From positions 1 through 64,000 of the forward strand of contig VHBB01000002.1 of NCBI GenBank assembly GCA_016872155.1: 64,000 nucleotides of DNA. The letters run 5' to 3'. Positions 24,886 through 33,654 of the stretch are shown here, piece after piece (position 1 is the stretch's first letter; each line of letters opens with the position of its first letter). The DNA comes from Sphingomonadales bacterium (GTDB taxonomy: Bacteria > Bacteroidota > Bacteroidia > Chitinophagales > Chitinophagaceae). The notes below the pieces were generated by a model, which ran no database searches, was not told where the DNA came from, and was given only the letters and a program-made list of their open reading frames with translations. The translations under genes and the position numbers were made by a program.

Positions 24886-25389
24886 ATGAATAAGAAATAT
24901 TTTATCACTTTATTTTTCAGTGCTGTACTGAGCCTTTCTTTTGTTATGGCGCAGACCGTAACGGAGCGTTTTCAAGTTTCCGGTAACTGCGGTATGTGCA
25001 AGTCTAAGATCGAAAAAGCGGCTAAAGAGGCCGGCGCCACTGCTGCCAGCTGGAACGAGGATAGCAAAGAGCTGCTGGTCAGTTTTGACAGTGGGAACAG
25101 CAGTGTAGCGCAGATACAACAAAAGATAGCCGCTGTAGGATACGACAATGTCGGTGCCCGCGCTACCGATGCTGCTTACGATAAACTGCACGGTTGCTGC
25201 AAGTACGATAGAACCGCTGCGGCTGCAGAACCTCCCTGCTGCAAAGACGGTGTTTGCTCAAAGGCGAAAGAAAAAAATTGTTGCAAGAACGGTAAGTGTA
25301 CCGCGTCTTCTAAAAAAGAGGACTGCTGTGTGGGCGACAAGTGCAGCAAGGGTGCTGATTGCAAAAAGAGCTGCTGCGCTAAATCCTAA
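24886..25389 (+). CDS. Exported HMA-domain protein with cysteine-rich tail
   Basis: 167 residues. A signal peptide (residues 1-22) leads to a heavy-metal-associated domain with the binding motif GNCGMC (Cys35, Cys38). From residue 103 the tail contains 14 cysteines in about 60 residues, arranged in repeats of the form CCKDGVC, CCKNGKC and CCVGDKC with intervening lysines, ending SCCAKS. This resembles a metallothionein-like store fused to a copper-chaperone fold. Likely role: binding soft metals (copper, or others) in the periplasm. It lies 64 bases after the HYC gene and eight bases before the next HMA gene. Confidence 0.85.
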   Translation: MNKKYFITLFFSAVLSLSFVMAQTVTERFQVSGNCGMCKSKIEKAAKEAGATAASWNEDSKELLVSFDSGNSSVAQIQQKIAAVGYDNVGARATDAAYDKLHGCCKYDRTAAAAEPPCCKDGVCSKAKEKNCCKNGKCTASSKKEDCCVGDKCSKGADCKKSCCAKS

Positions 25390-25397
25390 TCGCATTC

Positions 25398-25919
25398 ATG
25401 CTAAAAAAACTATCCATGTTGCTGCTTCTGTTTTGGGGGCAGCAACATGGCTTTGCACAATTTAGTCAAGCCAGGTTGCAGGCTACTGGACTAACCTGTG
25501 CATTGTGCAGTAAGGCTATACACCAGGCGCTGGAGAAATTACCCTTTGTTCAAAAAGTAACTGCGCAGTTAAAGGAATCGGCATTCGATATCACCGTAAA
25601 ACCCGGTCAACACATCGAGCCCGCTCCAATTCGAATGGCCGTAGAAGAAGCGGGTTTCTTTATCGGTGCCCTATATCTGATACGCGGCGAGGAATCCGTA
25701 ATGCCCGCCTTGAATAGCCCATTTAAAGAAGGAGGCAGTTACTACATTGTCGTAGAGAAGGCGGCCAGAGGAGAGGGGAGAACCTGTCAGATTCTCAATG
25801 AGCATTTTTTGACAGAGAAGGCCTTTGCGAAGATCCAGGCGGGCCCACAGGGGACTGTCATGCGTCAGCAACCGGGCTCAATTGAGGGGTCTATTGTTTT
25901 TTACCTTAAATGTCAATAG
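25398..25919 (+). CDS. Exported HMA-domain protein
   Basis: 173 residues. A signal peptide (residues 1-20) is followed by an HMA fold with the metal motif GLTCALC (Cys34, Cys37) and the second helix ending at VEEAGF. Residues 95-173 form a further beta-rich domain without recognised motifs. The protein probably carries or senses a metal ion in the periplasm. It begins eight bases after the cysteine-rich HMA gene and overlaps the start of the TlpA-like gene by ten bases if that gene starts at 25910. Confidence 0.82.
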   Translation: MLKKLSMLLLLFWGQQHGFAQFSQARLQATGLTCALCSKAIHQALEKLPFVQKVTAQLKESAFDITVKPGQHIEPAPIRMAVEEAGFFIGALYLIRGEESVMPALNSPFKEGGSYYIVVEKAARGEGRTCQILNEHFLTEKAFAKIQAGPQGTVMRQQPGSIEGSIVFYLKCQ

Positions 25920-26485
25920 TCATGCTAGCCATCGTGAAGCTCGCTGCAAAGAGGCCTTTTTATAAGCAGTTCGTTACTGCTTACAAGGTGTCAAGGGCAT
26001 CGTTGTTTGCGTTGTTAGTACTTTTTATCTTGGCGCTACCGGCAGAGGCGCAGCCCCATTTTCAGCAACCGGCCCCTCCATTGGTATTGCCCGATCGAAC
26101 AGGAATAAAAGTAGATCTGCTTGCCTATCGAAATAAATATGTGCTGGTAGATTTTTGGGCTTCGTGGTGTCCGCCCTGCCGCATTTTTAACCGCACATTG
26201 GTAAAGCTGTATAAACGGTATCATCCAGTAGGGTTCGAGGTGCTGAGCGTTTCGTTAGACGAAGACAAAAAAGCCTGGCAGCGGGCCATCCGAACCGACG
26301 GACTGTCCTGGACGCAACTAGTTGATACCACTGCCTGGAATTCGGTGGTAGCGCAAGCTTGGGACGTATGGGGAGTACCCAATAGTTTTTTAATAGATAC
26401 AGAGGGGAATATCATTGCCAGAAACTTGCACGGAGACGAACTGGAAAAAAAGTTGGCTGAGTTGTATCAAAAGCAAAGACCATGA
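25910..26485 (+). CDS. TlpA-like thiol-disulfide oxidoreductase
   Basis: 191 residues from ATG 25910; ATG 25922 is an alternative that avoids overlap with the previous gene. A membrane anchor or signal segment (about residues 25-47) precedes a thioredoxin domain with the active site WCPPC (Cys87, Cys90) in FWASWCPPCR, then the cis-Pro loop GVPNSFLID. TlpA/ResA-type proteins keep periplasmic cysteines reduced. Next to cysteine-rich metal-binding proteins it could keep their thiols metal-ready; this is inference from context. The stop overlaps the next start as ATGA. Confidence 0.9.
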   Translation: MSIVMLAIVKLAAKRPFYKQFVTAYKVSRASLFALLVLFILALPAEAQPHFQQPAPPLVLPDRTGIKVDLLAYRNKYVLVDFWASWCPPCRIFNRTLVKLYKRYHPVGFEVLSVSLDEDKKAWQRAIRTDGLSWTQLVDTTAWNSVVAQAWDVWGVPNSFLIDTEGNIIARNLHGDELEKKLAELYQKQRP

Positions 26486-27321
26486 ACAGGCTCTTTTGTC
26501 TTTTTATTTTTTTAGTGCATTTTTTTTTGATTGACCTTTTTGCACAAGAGCTCTATGTTTTTACCGAGCCGGCCTCAGTTATGCCCACTCATTCGCTGAC
26601 TCTACGTTCTCGTACGCATGGTATGGGAGCAAATGCTATGTACGATCGATTTACCTTTCGCAATAATCTTCAGCTGGTGGCCGGATTGACCGGCCGCTGG
26701 ACAATGCGAGTAGGGGGGAGCTGGGGAAATATGCAGACCTATGCGGTAAAGCCCGAGTCGATTGGATTTTATTCTCGGTACCGGCTATTGTCTACAGACG
26801 ACATTCATCGTCATTTTCGGCTGGCCGCCTATATTGAGGGCGCCTATACGGCTGCTCCATTCAGACACGACGAAGTAACGTTAATGGGAGACAAGTCCGG
26901 AATAGAGGCTGGTCTTATTGCGACATGTCTTAGCCAGCGTCTCGCGCTTTCTGTTACAGGGGCGCATACGCAGGTACTGCATGGCACTAGAAAAAATGCT
27001 GCCCTATTCGATCCGGCTCGCACGTTTCAAACGGTGCAATTTAGTTTCTCAGGAGGGTATTTACTTTTTCCAAGAGAGTATAAAGATTACCGCCAAACCA
27101 ATTTAAATTTATATGCCGAGTTGCTGAGCCAACGATCGCTCGACAACAAGCGGTATTATGTGGATGCGGCACCGGCTTTGCAACTGATCTTCGCAAGCCG
27201 TACAAAATTGAATCTCGGGTATCGGTTCGAGTTAGCGGGCACTATGGATCGCATGGCCAATAGAAGTTGGCTGCTTACGCTAGAGACGACCTGGTTGGGA
27301 TTTTTTAAGAGACGAGCCTAA
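26482..27321 (+). CDS. Outer-membrane-like beta-barrel protein
   Basis: 279 residues. A signal peptide (FLVHFFLIDLFAQ) is followed by a beta-rich chain with alternating hydrophobic and polar residues (NNLQLVAGLTGRWTMRVGGS, LNLYAELLSQ) and a C-terminal strand ending LGFFKRRA. No family name is certain. It is the last gene of the metal-handling run and starts in the stop codon of the TlpA gene. A porin-like or metal-exit role would fit but is not shown. The stop overlaps the convergent transporter-like gene by four bases. Confidence 0.68.
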   Translation: MNRLFCLFIFLVHFFLIDLFAQELYVFTEPASVMPTHSLTLRSRTHGMGANAMYDRFTFRNNLQLVAGLTGRWTMRVGGSWGNMQTYAVKPESIGFYSRYRLLSTDDIHRHFRLAAYIEGAYTAAPFRHDEVTLMGDKSGIEAGLIATCLSQRLALSVTGAHTQVLHGTRKNAALFDPARTFQTVQFSFSGGYLLFPREYKDYRQTNLNLYAELLSQRSLDNKRYYVDAAPALQLIFASRTKLNLGYRFELAGTMDRMANRSWLLTLETTWLGFFKRRA

Positions 27322-28121
27322 CGCTTGGTAAAGGCGGCAAAACGAAACGAAAGTCCCAGGGCAACATAATTATCGATCGCCTGCTCAGAGAGACCAGCCC
27401 CTGCCGAAACATCAAGCTTTATGTTATCGTTTACATAGTACGCGAACCCTCCATCTACGGCATGTGCGGGTTTTTCTCCGTGAACGATACTGCCAAAGGC
27501 CTCGATGTAACCGTACCCTCTTTTTCCAATGTTCATACCCGGGGCAAACGTATAGATCCAGGTGGCCTGGTTAGAAAATCCATTCCATTCTGCACCCACA
27601 TTATAGCCGAGTGCGGTTTGTTCTCCAAGTGTATGCTGCATAACAAATCGAAAATTGGGCGACCAGCGGGGCGTACGAAAATTCTTGGACCCCCATGTGG
27701 GAACACCGGCATGAAAGATCAGCGAGGTGGCTGGTAAAAGCTTATTCTCTTTCCATAGCGCGATCTTACCGCCCACTTGTACAGGCAGTAAGCCCCTTTC
27801 TTTTTTGGGAAAGGAAGGGCTCATCAGTACGGGCTTGACCGTGTTGAGTTCGGTAATCAGGCGTAATTCAAATCGTTCGTGCAGTCCGGCCTTCCATAGC
27901 GCGGTGGGGTGAACGGTTACTCTCGATGCCAAGTAGCGTTCATTATTAAATCCGATCTCGGCTTGAACGTATCCTTTTTTAGTAATGTAAAACGACTCCG
28001 TTTGATCGGGACGATCCGTTTCCATACGACCCGTTTTCTGCGAGTGGGCTGCAACGCTGAGCAAGATCAGTATCGACAGCAGGGTAAAAGATCGTATTTT
28101 TAAATTGTTATCGTGTTCCAT
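27318..28121 (-). CDS. Outer-membrane transporter-like protein (phenol MetA-pathway family)
   Basis: 267 residues. A signal peptide (SILILLSVAAHSQ) is followed by METDRPDQTES, the recognisable N-terminal signature of the Bacteroidota branch of the 'putative MetA-pathway of phenol degradation' outer-membrane family. The rest is a beta barrel (PVQVGGKIALWKENKL, FAYYVNDNIKLDVSAGAGL). The substrate is unknown and the family name should not be read as function. It converges on the metal-handling cluster, sharing four bases at the stops. Confidence 0.78.
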   Translation of the reverse strand: MEHDNNLKIRSFTLLSILILLSVAAHSQKTGRMETDRPDQTESFYITKKGYVQAEIGFNNERYLASRVTVHPTALWKAGLHERFELRLITELNTVKPVLMSPSFPKKERGLLPVQVGGKIALWKENKLLPATSLIFHAGVPTWGSKNFRTPRWSPNFRFVMQHTLGEQTALGYNVGAEWNGFSNQATWIYTFAPGMNIGKRGYGYIEAFGSIVHGEKPAHAVDGGFAYYVNDNIKLDVSAGAGLSEQAIDNYVALGLSFRFAAFTKR

Positions 28122-28193
28122 AAGCGCTAGTCTTTTTTAAAGATAAGCGTATATTTTTCGTAACCGAAGAACAACGATCATAAACAATATGCC

Positions 28194-28925
28194 ATGAACT
28201 CGAACCGAAGACATTTTTTAAAGACTACGACTGCCTTGCTGGCGGTTTCCGGTTGGTCAGCGGCCCAGGCCCGTAAAAAAGGGATGCAGGCCGATGCTAT
28301 TTCGTACAGCCAACGGCCGTTGCCCTATTCGTATTCTTCGCTAGAGCCGGCCATCGATGCATTGACCATGGAGATACATTATACAAAGCATGCGGCTGGT
28401 TATACCAAGAATCTGGCAGACGCGTGTGCGGCCGAAAAAATAGATAAGACCACTACATCGCTTACGACCTTGTTGGCGCAGATCTCGAACTACTCCGAAA
28501 AGATGCGTAACAATGCGGGAGGGCATTATAATCACGAGTTGTTTTGGCACTCGCTTCGCGCTGCTCAAGACGCGACTACGGCCAATCCCTCGGGCGTGCT
28601 GGCTGTAGCTATCAATAAAAAGTTTGGCTCTTTTTCGCAATTCAAAGAGCAGTTTACCGAAGTGGCGAAGGGGCGCTTTGGAAGTGGCTGGGCTTGGCTG
28701 GTCGTAACGCCCGATGGCAGTTTACAGATAGGATCAACGGCCAATCAAGACAATCCGTTAATGAATATTTCTTCGCTAAAGGGATTTCCCCTGCTCGGGT
28801 TGGATGTTTGGGAGCATGCTTACTATTTACGCTATCAAAACCGGCGCGCCGACTACATCACCTCTTGGTGGTCATTAATTGATTGGCCAGCGGTGGAGCA
28901 ACGTTACCAGCAAGCTATTCGCTAA
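28194..28925 (+). CDS. Exported Fe/Mn superoxide dismutase
   Basis: 243 residues. The N-terminus NRRHFLKTTTALLAVSG has a twin-arginine pattern (RRxFLK) and a hydrophobic core, so export by Tat of the folded, metal-loaded enzyme is likely. The SOD domain follows: PYSYSSLEPAIDALTMEIHY (first His ligand), AGGHYNHELFWHSL (second His), FGSGWAWLVV, and LDVWEHAYYLRYQNRR (Asp and His ligands). It converts superoxide to oxygen and peroxide, here probably in the periplasm. Iron or manganese preference cannot be decided by eye. It is convergent with gcvP. Confidence 0.93.
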   Translation: MNSNRRHFLKTTTALLAVSGWSAAQARKKGMQADAISYSQRPLPYSYSSLEPAIDALTMEIHYTKHAAGYTKNLADACAAEKIDKTTTSLTTLLAQISNYSEKMRNNAGGHYNHELFWHSLRAAQDATTANPSGVLAVAINKKFGSFSQFKEQFTEVAKGRFGSGWAWLVVTPDGSLQIGSTANQDNPLMNISSLKGFPLLGLDVWEHAYYLRYQNRRADYITSWWSLIDWPAVEQRYQQAIR

Positions 28926-28941
28926 TCGCCACAACCAATCG

Positions 28942-31800
28942 TTAGGCTTCATCGGCATAAGAGGCCACTGGTTCACAGGTGCAGACCAGGTTTCTGTCGC
29001 CATGTGTATTGTTGACCCTTGATACGGTCGGCCAAAATTTATTATGGGTAACATAATAAAGCGGGTAGGCGGCCTCTTGACGAGTATAAGGATGCGTCCA
29101 TTCATTGGCCATTACAGTTTGCTGCGTGTGAGGCGCATGCTTGAGGGGATTATCCTTTTTATCGGCCTTGCCTTCTTCGATGGCGCGTATCTCGTTGCGA
29201 ATAGAGATCATGGCATCGCAAAAACGATCTAACTCGGCCTTATCCTCGCTCTCGGTGGGCTCGATCATAATGGTACCTGCCACAGGGAAACTCATGGTGG
29301 GGGCATGAAATCCATAGTCCATCAATCGCTTGGCCACATCTTCTGCTTCGATCTCGGCTGTCTTTTTAAATGGACGCAGATCAACGATAAATTCGTGTGC
29401 ACATTGACCGCTTTGATTGGTGTACAAGATATCGTAATGCTCTTCGAGGCGAGCGCGCATGTAGTTTGCATTCAGTATTGCGTATTCGGTTGCGGCGCGC
29501 AATCCGGTGGGGCCTAACATGCGAATATAGGCATACGAAATAAGCAAAATCGAGGCCGATCCATAGGGAGCAGCTGATACCGCTCCGTTACTGCCCTGGT
29601 GTTTGTGTCCGGGTAAGTAGGGGGCCAAGTGTGCTTTTACACAAATGGGGCCCATGCCGGGACCACCGCCACCATGCGGAATGGCAAAGGTCTTATGCAA
29701 GTTAAGGTGACACACATCGGCACCGATTAGACCAGGGGCCGTAAGCCCGACTTGAGCATTCATGTTGGCGCCATCCATATACACTTGTCCGCCATGTTCG
29801 TGAATGATGCCTGTAATTTCTTTGACGGTCTCTTCGTAAACGCCGTAGGTGCTGGGGTAAGTGATCATGATCCCGGCCAGCTCTTTGCTGTATTGCGTGG
29901 CTTTGGTACTTAGGTCGTCCATATCGATGTACCCGTTATCCAGCGCCTTTACTACGACTACTTTCATACCGGCCATTACCGCAGAGGCGGGATTGGTGCC
30001 ATGGGCAGAGATGGGGATCAGCATCACGTTGCGATGCGGTTCGTTATTAGCTTGGTGATAGGCACGAATGGTCAATAGTCCGGCGTATTCTCCTTGGGCA
30101 CCGCTATTGGGTTGCATGCTGCAGGCATCAAATGCGGTAATGTCGCACAGATACTGACTAAGCGCATCAATAACATATTGGTACCCTTTTGTCTGGTCGG
30201 CGGGGGCAAACGGATGAATGCTGCTCCACTCGGGCCAGCTAAGGGGCATCATTTCGGTAGCGGCATTGAGTTTCATCGTGCAACTCCCCAATGAGATCAT
30301 CGACGTATTGAGAGAGAGATCGCGATTCTCGAGTTGTTTGATGTACCGCATCATTTGACTTTCGCTGCGATGCGTGTTGAATACAGGGTGCGTTAAATAG
30401 GGGCTGCTTCTGCGAAGGGCGATCGGAATTGCGGCATAGGCTTCGTTCTCGTCTAGCGTAGCGGTCGTAGGCAGCGTACTATTAAAACAGGCTGCGATCC
30501 TTTTGATCGTTTCAATATCGGTGGTCTCATCTAGCGTAATACCAATGGATCCGTTTTCGAAATAGCGAAAATTAAGTCGGTGCGATTCGGCTTTTTGTTT
30601 AATGCTAGCCGTTTTATCGGTGACCACTACCAGCGTATCGAACTGGTGGTCGGCCGTCAGCGTAAAACCTTCTTTTCGCAGTGCCGTGGCCAGCAGACGA
30701 GTAAAGCCCGTTACGCGCAGGGCCATTCTTTTAAGCCCATCTGGACCATGATACACAGCATACATAGCGGCCATATTGGCCAGCAAGGCTTGCGCGGTGC
30801 AAATATTCGATGTGGCTTTTTCTCTTTTAATGTGTTGCTCGCGCGTTTGCAATGCCATGCGCAATGCTCTTTTTCCATTGGCGTCGATACTAATGCCAAT
30901 GATTCGTCCGGGAATGCTTCTTTTAAACTCATCCTTGGCCGCAAAGAAGGCGGCGTGCGGTCCGCCGTACCCTAACGGAATACCAAATCGTTGGCTCGAG
31001 CCAATGGCTACATCGGCACCCAATTCTCCGGGAGGGGTCAGTAGGGTCAGTGCCAACAGGTCGGTCGCCATTATTACATAGGCTCCTTGCGCATGCACTC
31101 GTTCAATAAAGGTCTTGTAATCTTCGATGGAACCCTTGTCGTTGGGGTATTGCACAAGGGCGCCGAAATAGGTGTTATCGATAGCGGCTTGTGCGTAAGA
31201 ACCTGTTACGATCTCGATCTGCACGGGTAAGGCACGCGTGCGCAACAGGTCGATGGTTTGAGGAAAACAATCCGTATCGACAAAAAACTTGGGTCGTTCA
31301 ATATGATCTTGCCGGTTAAGGGTATTGAAAAGCATCGTCATGGCCTCTGCAGCGGCGGTGGCTTCGTCGAGTAGAGAGGCATTGGCAATGGGCAGACCGG
31401 TCAGGTCGCTTACCATGGTCTGGTAATTGAGCAGACTCTCCAATCTTCCTTGTGCGATCTCTGCCTGGTAGGGGGTATACTGGGTGTACCATCCTGGATT
31501 TTCGAAGATGTTGCGTAAGATCACCGAGGGAGTGATAGAGGGGTAATATCCTTGTCCGATAAAATTTTGCCAGACCTGATTTTGTTTTCCGATCTCTTGA
31601 ATGTGTTGCAGGTATTGAAATTCACTCAGAGGTTCAGGCACGGCAAGTGCTCTATTCATGCGTATGGAACCGGGAACCGTTTTATCGATCAACGAAGAGA
31701 GTTGAGCTTCGCCAATGGTTTGCAGCATCTCTTTTTCGTGAGTGGCCGATCCATTGTGACGGACACTAAATTCTTTGGATTGTAACGCGAGCAAATTCAT
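28942..31800 (-). CDS. gcvP: Glycine dehydrogenase (decarboxylating), P protein
   Basis: 952 residues, the single-chain P protein length. This pyridoxal-phosphate enzyme decarboxylates glycine and passes the aminomethyl group to the lipoyl H protein in the glycine cleavage system. Landmarks are GQGYYPSITPSVILRNI at the N-terminus, GYGGPHAAFFAAKDEFKR mid-protein, and NLHKTFAIPHGGGGPGMGP (PLP lysine near residue 703), then the C-terminal PVAGTIMIEPTESEDKAELD. No gcvT or gcvH is adjacent. A promoter box lies 28 bases before the ATG. Confidence 0.98.
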   Translation of the reverse strand: MNLLALQSKEFSVRHNGSATHEKEMLQTIGEAQLSSLIDKTVPGSIRMNRALAVPEPLSEFQYLQHIQEIGKQNQVWQNFIGQGYYPSITPSVILRNIFENPGWYTQYTPYQAEIAQGRLESLLNYQTMVSDLTGLPIANASLLDEATAAAEAMTMLFNTLNRQDHIERPKFFVDTDCFPQTIDLLRTRALPVQIEIVTGSYAQAAIDNTYFGALVQYPNDKGSIEDYKTFIERVHAQGAYVIMATDLLALTLLTPPGELGADVAIGSSQRFGIPLGYGGPHAAFFAAKDEFKRSIPGRIIGISIDANGKRALRMALQTREQHIKREKATSNICTAQALLANMAAMYAVYHGPDGLKRMALRVTGFTRLLATALRKEGFTLTADHQFDTLVVVTDKTASIKQKAESHRLNFRYFENGSIGITLDETTDIETIKRIAACFNSTLPTTATLDENEAYAAIPIALRRSSPYLTHPVFNTHRSESQMMRYIKQLENRDLSLNTSMISLGSCTMKLNAATEMMPLSWPEWSSIHPFAPADQTKGYQYVIDALSQYLCDITAFDACSMQPNSGAQGEYAGLLTIRAYHQANNEPHRNVMLIPISAHGTNPASAVMAGMKVVVVKALDNGYIDMDDLSTKATQYSKELAGIMITYPSTYGVYEETVKEITGIIHEHGGQVYMDGANMNAQVGLTAPGLIGADVCHLNLHKTFAIPHGGGGPGMGPICVKAHLAPYLPGHKHQGSNGAVSAAPYGSASILLISYAYIRMLGPTGLRAATEYAILNANYMRARLEEHYDILYTNQSGQCAHEFIVDLRPFKKTAEIEAEDVAKRLMDYGFHAPTMSFPVAGTIMIEPTESEDKAELDRFCDAMISIRNEIRAIEEGKADKKDNPLKHAPHTQQTVMANEWTHPYTRQEAAYPLYYVTHNKFWPTVSRVNNTHGDRNLVCTCEPVASYADEA

Positions 31801-31828
31801 AACAATACAAGGTTAATGATATAGGCTG

Positions 31829-31836
31829 CAAAGGTA
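31829..31836 (-). promoter_or_regulatory. -7 promoter box of gcvP
   Basis: Read leftward, TACCTTTG is a perfect TAnnTTTG box, 28 bases before the gcvP ATG. No -33 TTG is evident at 18-21 bases. No glycine riboswitch fold is visible in this short leader. Confidence 0.6.
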
Positions 31837-31896
31837 CGGCCAGCCGTGCACATGCAGCGTTATCTAGCGTAAATTGGGGATAAGCCGTTAAGTTCA

Positions 31897-31904
31897 TTTC
31901 TTTG
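31897..31904 (+). promoter_or_regulatory. Near-consensus -7 box, leaderless spacing
   Basis: TTTCTTTG differs from TAnnTTTG at one base and ends four bases before the ATG at 31909. Confidence 0.4.
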
Positions 31905-31908
31905 CAGG

Positions 31909-32400
31909 ATGCCAGACGATCTGTTGCACAACTGGGAAAAAAAGTCGGCCGACCGCCAAAAGCTGTATGGCCAGTTTCTGCACAAGGTGCCGCTGCAGCA
32001 GGTGTTGAAACATCAGCCCGAATTGCACGAGGAAGCCTTTGACAAAATCGATTGTTTGCAATGTGCCAATTGCTGCAAGGGATACTCGCCCCGGTTTAAG
32101 ACCCCCGACATCAAGCGGATCAGTCGCTTGCTCAAGTTAAAGGAGAGTGTATTTATCGAAACCTACCTGCGGGTCGATGAAGAGGGCGATTATGTAACCA
32201 AGTCGTTGCCTTGCCCTTTTCTGGGTGCCGATAACCGGTGCAGTATCTACGAGAACAGGCCTTCTGATTGCAGTCGTTTTCCGTACACCGACGAAGATGT
32301 GTTGGTTAAAAGAGCCAAGCTTACGCAAAAGAATAGCAGCTTTTGCCCAATTACATACTATGTGCTGGAGCGTTTGATGCAAACGTTACCCACTCGCTAA
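31909..32400 (+). CDS. YkgJ family cysteine-cluster protein
   Basis: 163 residues. Cysteines follow the YkgJ/UPF0153 pattern: CLQCANCC near residues 47-54, then LPCPFL, DNRCSIYENRPSDCSRFP and SSFCPI. The family is thought to bind zinc or an iron-sulfur cluster; its function is not established. The protein is cytoplasmic, with a charged N-terminus and no signal peptide. It stands divergent from gcvP and convergent with the MFS gene. Confidence 0.92.
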   Translation: MPDDLLHNWEKKSADRQKLYGQFLHKVPLQQVLKHQPELHEEAFDKIDCLQCANCCKGYSPRFKTPDIKRISRLLKLKESVFIETYLRVDEEGDYVTKSLPCPFLGADNRCSIYENRPSDCSRFPYTDEDVLVKRAKLTQKNSSFCPITYYVLERLMQTLPTR

Positions 32401-32409
32401 GCAGGTAAG

Positions 32410-33654
32410 TCAATATTCGAATTTTCGCAGGGTGGGCGCCTTAAACCAGGTAGCGGTCGTTATTAGCAAGGTCATGCATCCTCCAAAGATCACAGAGGGA
32501 ACCAGGCCCATAGCCGCTGCTGCGACACCACTTTCGAACTGCCCTAATTCGTTCGAAGAGTTAATGAACATCGAGCTGACCGCAGAGACCCTTCCTCGCA
32601 TGTCGTCGGGTACAAAAAGTTGTACCACGGTGCCTCTAATAATAACGCTCACTCCGTCGAAGAGCCCCGACACCAGTAAGGCGAAAAAGCTAAGCCAAAA
32701 ATTGGACGAAAGTGCAAAGACTAAAATGCACAGCCCAAATCCACCTATACAAAGCAATAGTTTCTTGCCTTGCTTTTTTTGAAGCGGGTAGCGGGTAAGC
32801 CAGGCAATAGCGATAAAATTTCCAAGATAAGTGGCGGCTACCAGCCAGCCCAATCCCTGGGGGCCCACCTTAAGAATGTCATTGGCAAAAGCCGGTAGCA
32901 GCGCTACCACTCCTCCAAATAGAACGGCGAACATATCGAGGCTCATGGCGCTGAATAAAGCCTTTTGTCGCCATACGAACCGAACCCCCTCCAGCACACC
33001 CTCCCAGGTTCGTGAACCGCCTTGCCAACTAATGGGTTTGGGAGCAATTTGCATAAAGAGAATAATGGCAATAAGGTTAAGTACAAGCACCGGAATAAAA
33101 GCGATCGTAATATTGGTATAGCCCATCAACAACCCGGCCAACGCAGGTCCGGTCACGGCCGCCAGCAGCCAGATCATGCTATTGATAGATGCAGCCTTTA
33201 CCAAGCTGTCGGCAGGAACCAACTGGGCTAAAAAAGCATTGAATCCGGCACCCGAGTAGGCCCGAACCGCTCCGGTGGCCGCCATGATCGCGTAGATACT
33301 CCACTCAATAACTCGGGTGCTATACTGCAAACGCATCCATTCAGAAGTGACCAGGGCCAAAGCCATCATCAGCAGCAGATAGAGCGTCATGCAAATGGCC
33401 AGCAAGCGTTGCTTGTTGCTTTTATCGACCCGTACTCCGGCGGGGAGTGCAAGTGCAATGGCGGGAATTACTTCGGAGAGCCCCAGCATGCCCAGCGCAA
33501 GTTTACTGCCTGTAATTTCATAGAGTCTCCATCCGAGTAATACCGGGGTCATTCGCAGCCCGGCAATAAACAAGATGCGAGCCACGATAAAAAGGGTGAA
33601 CTCCTTATTGATGATCTGTTTAAAAAAAGGTCTATGGGTGGCGGCCAGACTCAT
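32410..33654 (-). CDS. MFS transporter (EntS-like branch)
   Basis: 414 residues with about 12 hydrophobic segments. The loop after helix 2 reads PAGVRVDKSNKQRLL, a version of the MFS signature. It resembles the MFS_3/EntS branch, whose members export siderophores or other small molecules; the substrate here is unknown. The start overlaps the stop of the upstream deoxynucleoside kinase gene by four bases, so the two are co-translated. Confidence 0.88.
   Translation of the reverse strand: MSLAATHRPFFKQIINKEFTLFIVARILFIAGLRMTPVLLGWRLYEITGSKLALGMLGLSEVIPAIALALPAGVRVDKSNKQRLLAICMTLYLLLMMALALVTSEWMRLQYSTRVIEWSIYAIMAATGAVRAYSGAGFNAFLAQLVPADSLVKAASINSMIWLLAAVTGPALAGLLMGYTNITIAFIPVLVLNLIAIILFMQIAPKPISWQGGSRTWEGVLEGVRFVWRQKALFSAMSLDMFAVLFGGVVALLPAFANDILKVGPQGLGWLVAATYLGNFIAIAWLTRYPLQKKQGKKLLLCIGGFGLCILVFALSSNFWLSFFALLVSGLFDGVSVIIRGTVVQLFVPDDMRGRVSAVSSMFINSSNELGQFESGVAAAAMGLVPSVIFGGCMTLLITTATWFKAPTLRKFEY

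Noticed and set aside
31801-31828. Glycine riboswitch upstream of gcvP
   Set aside because: The leader from the promoter box to the ATG is about 28 bases, far too short.
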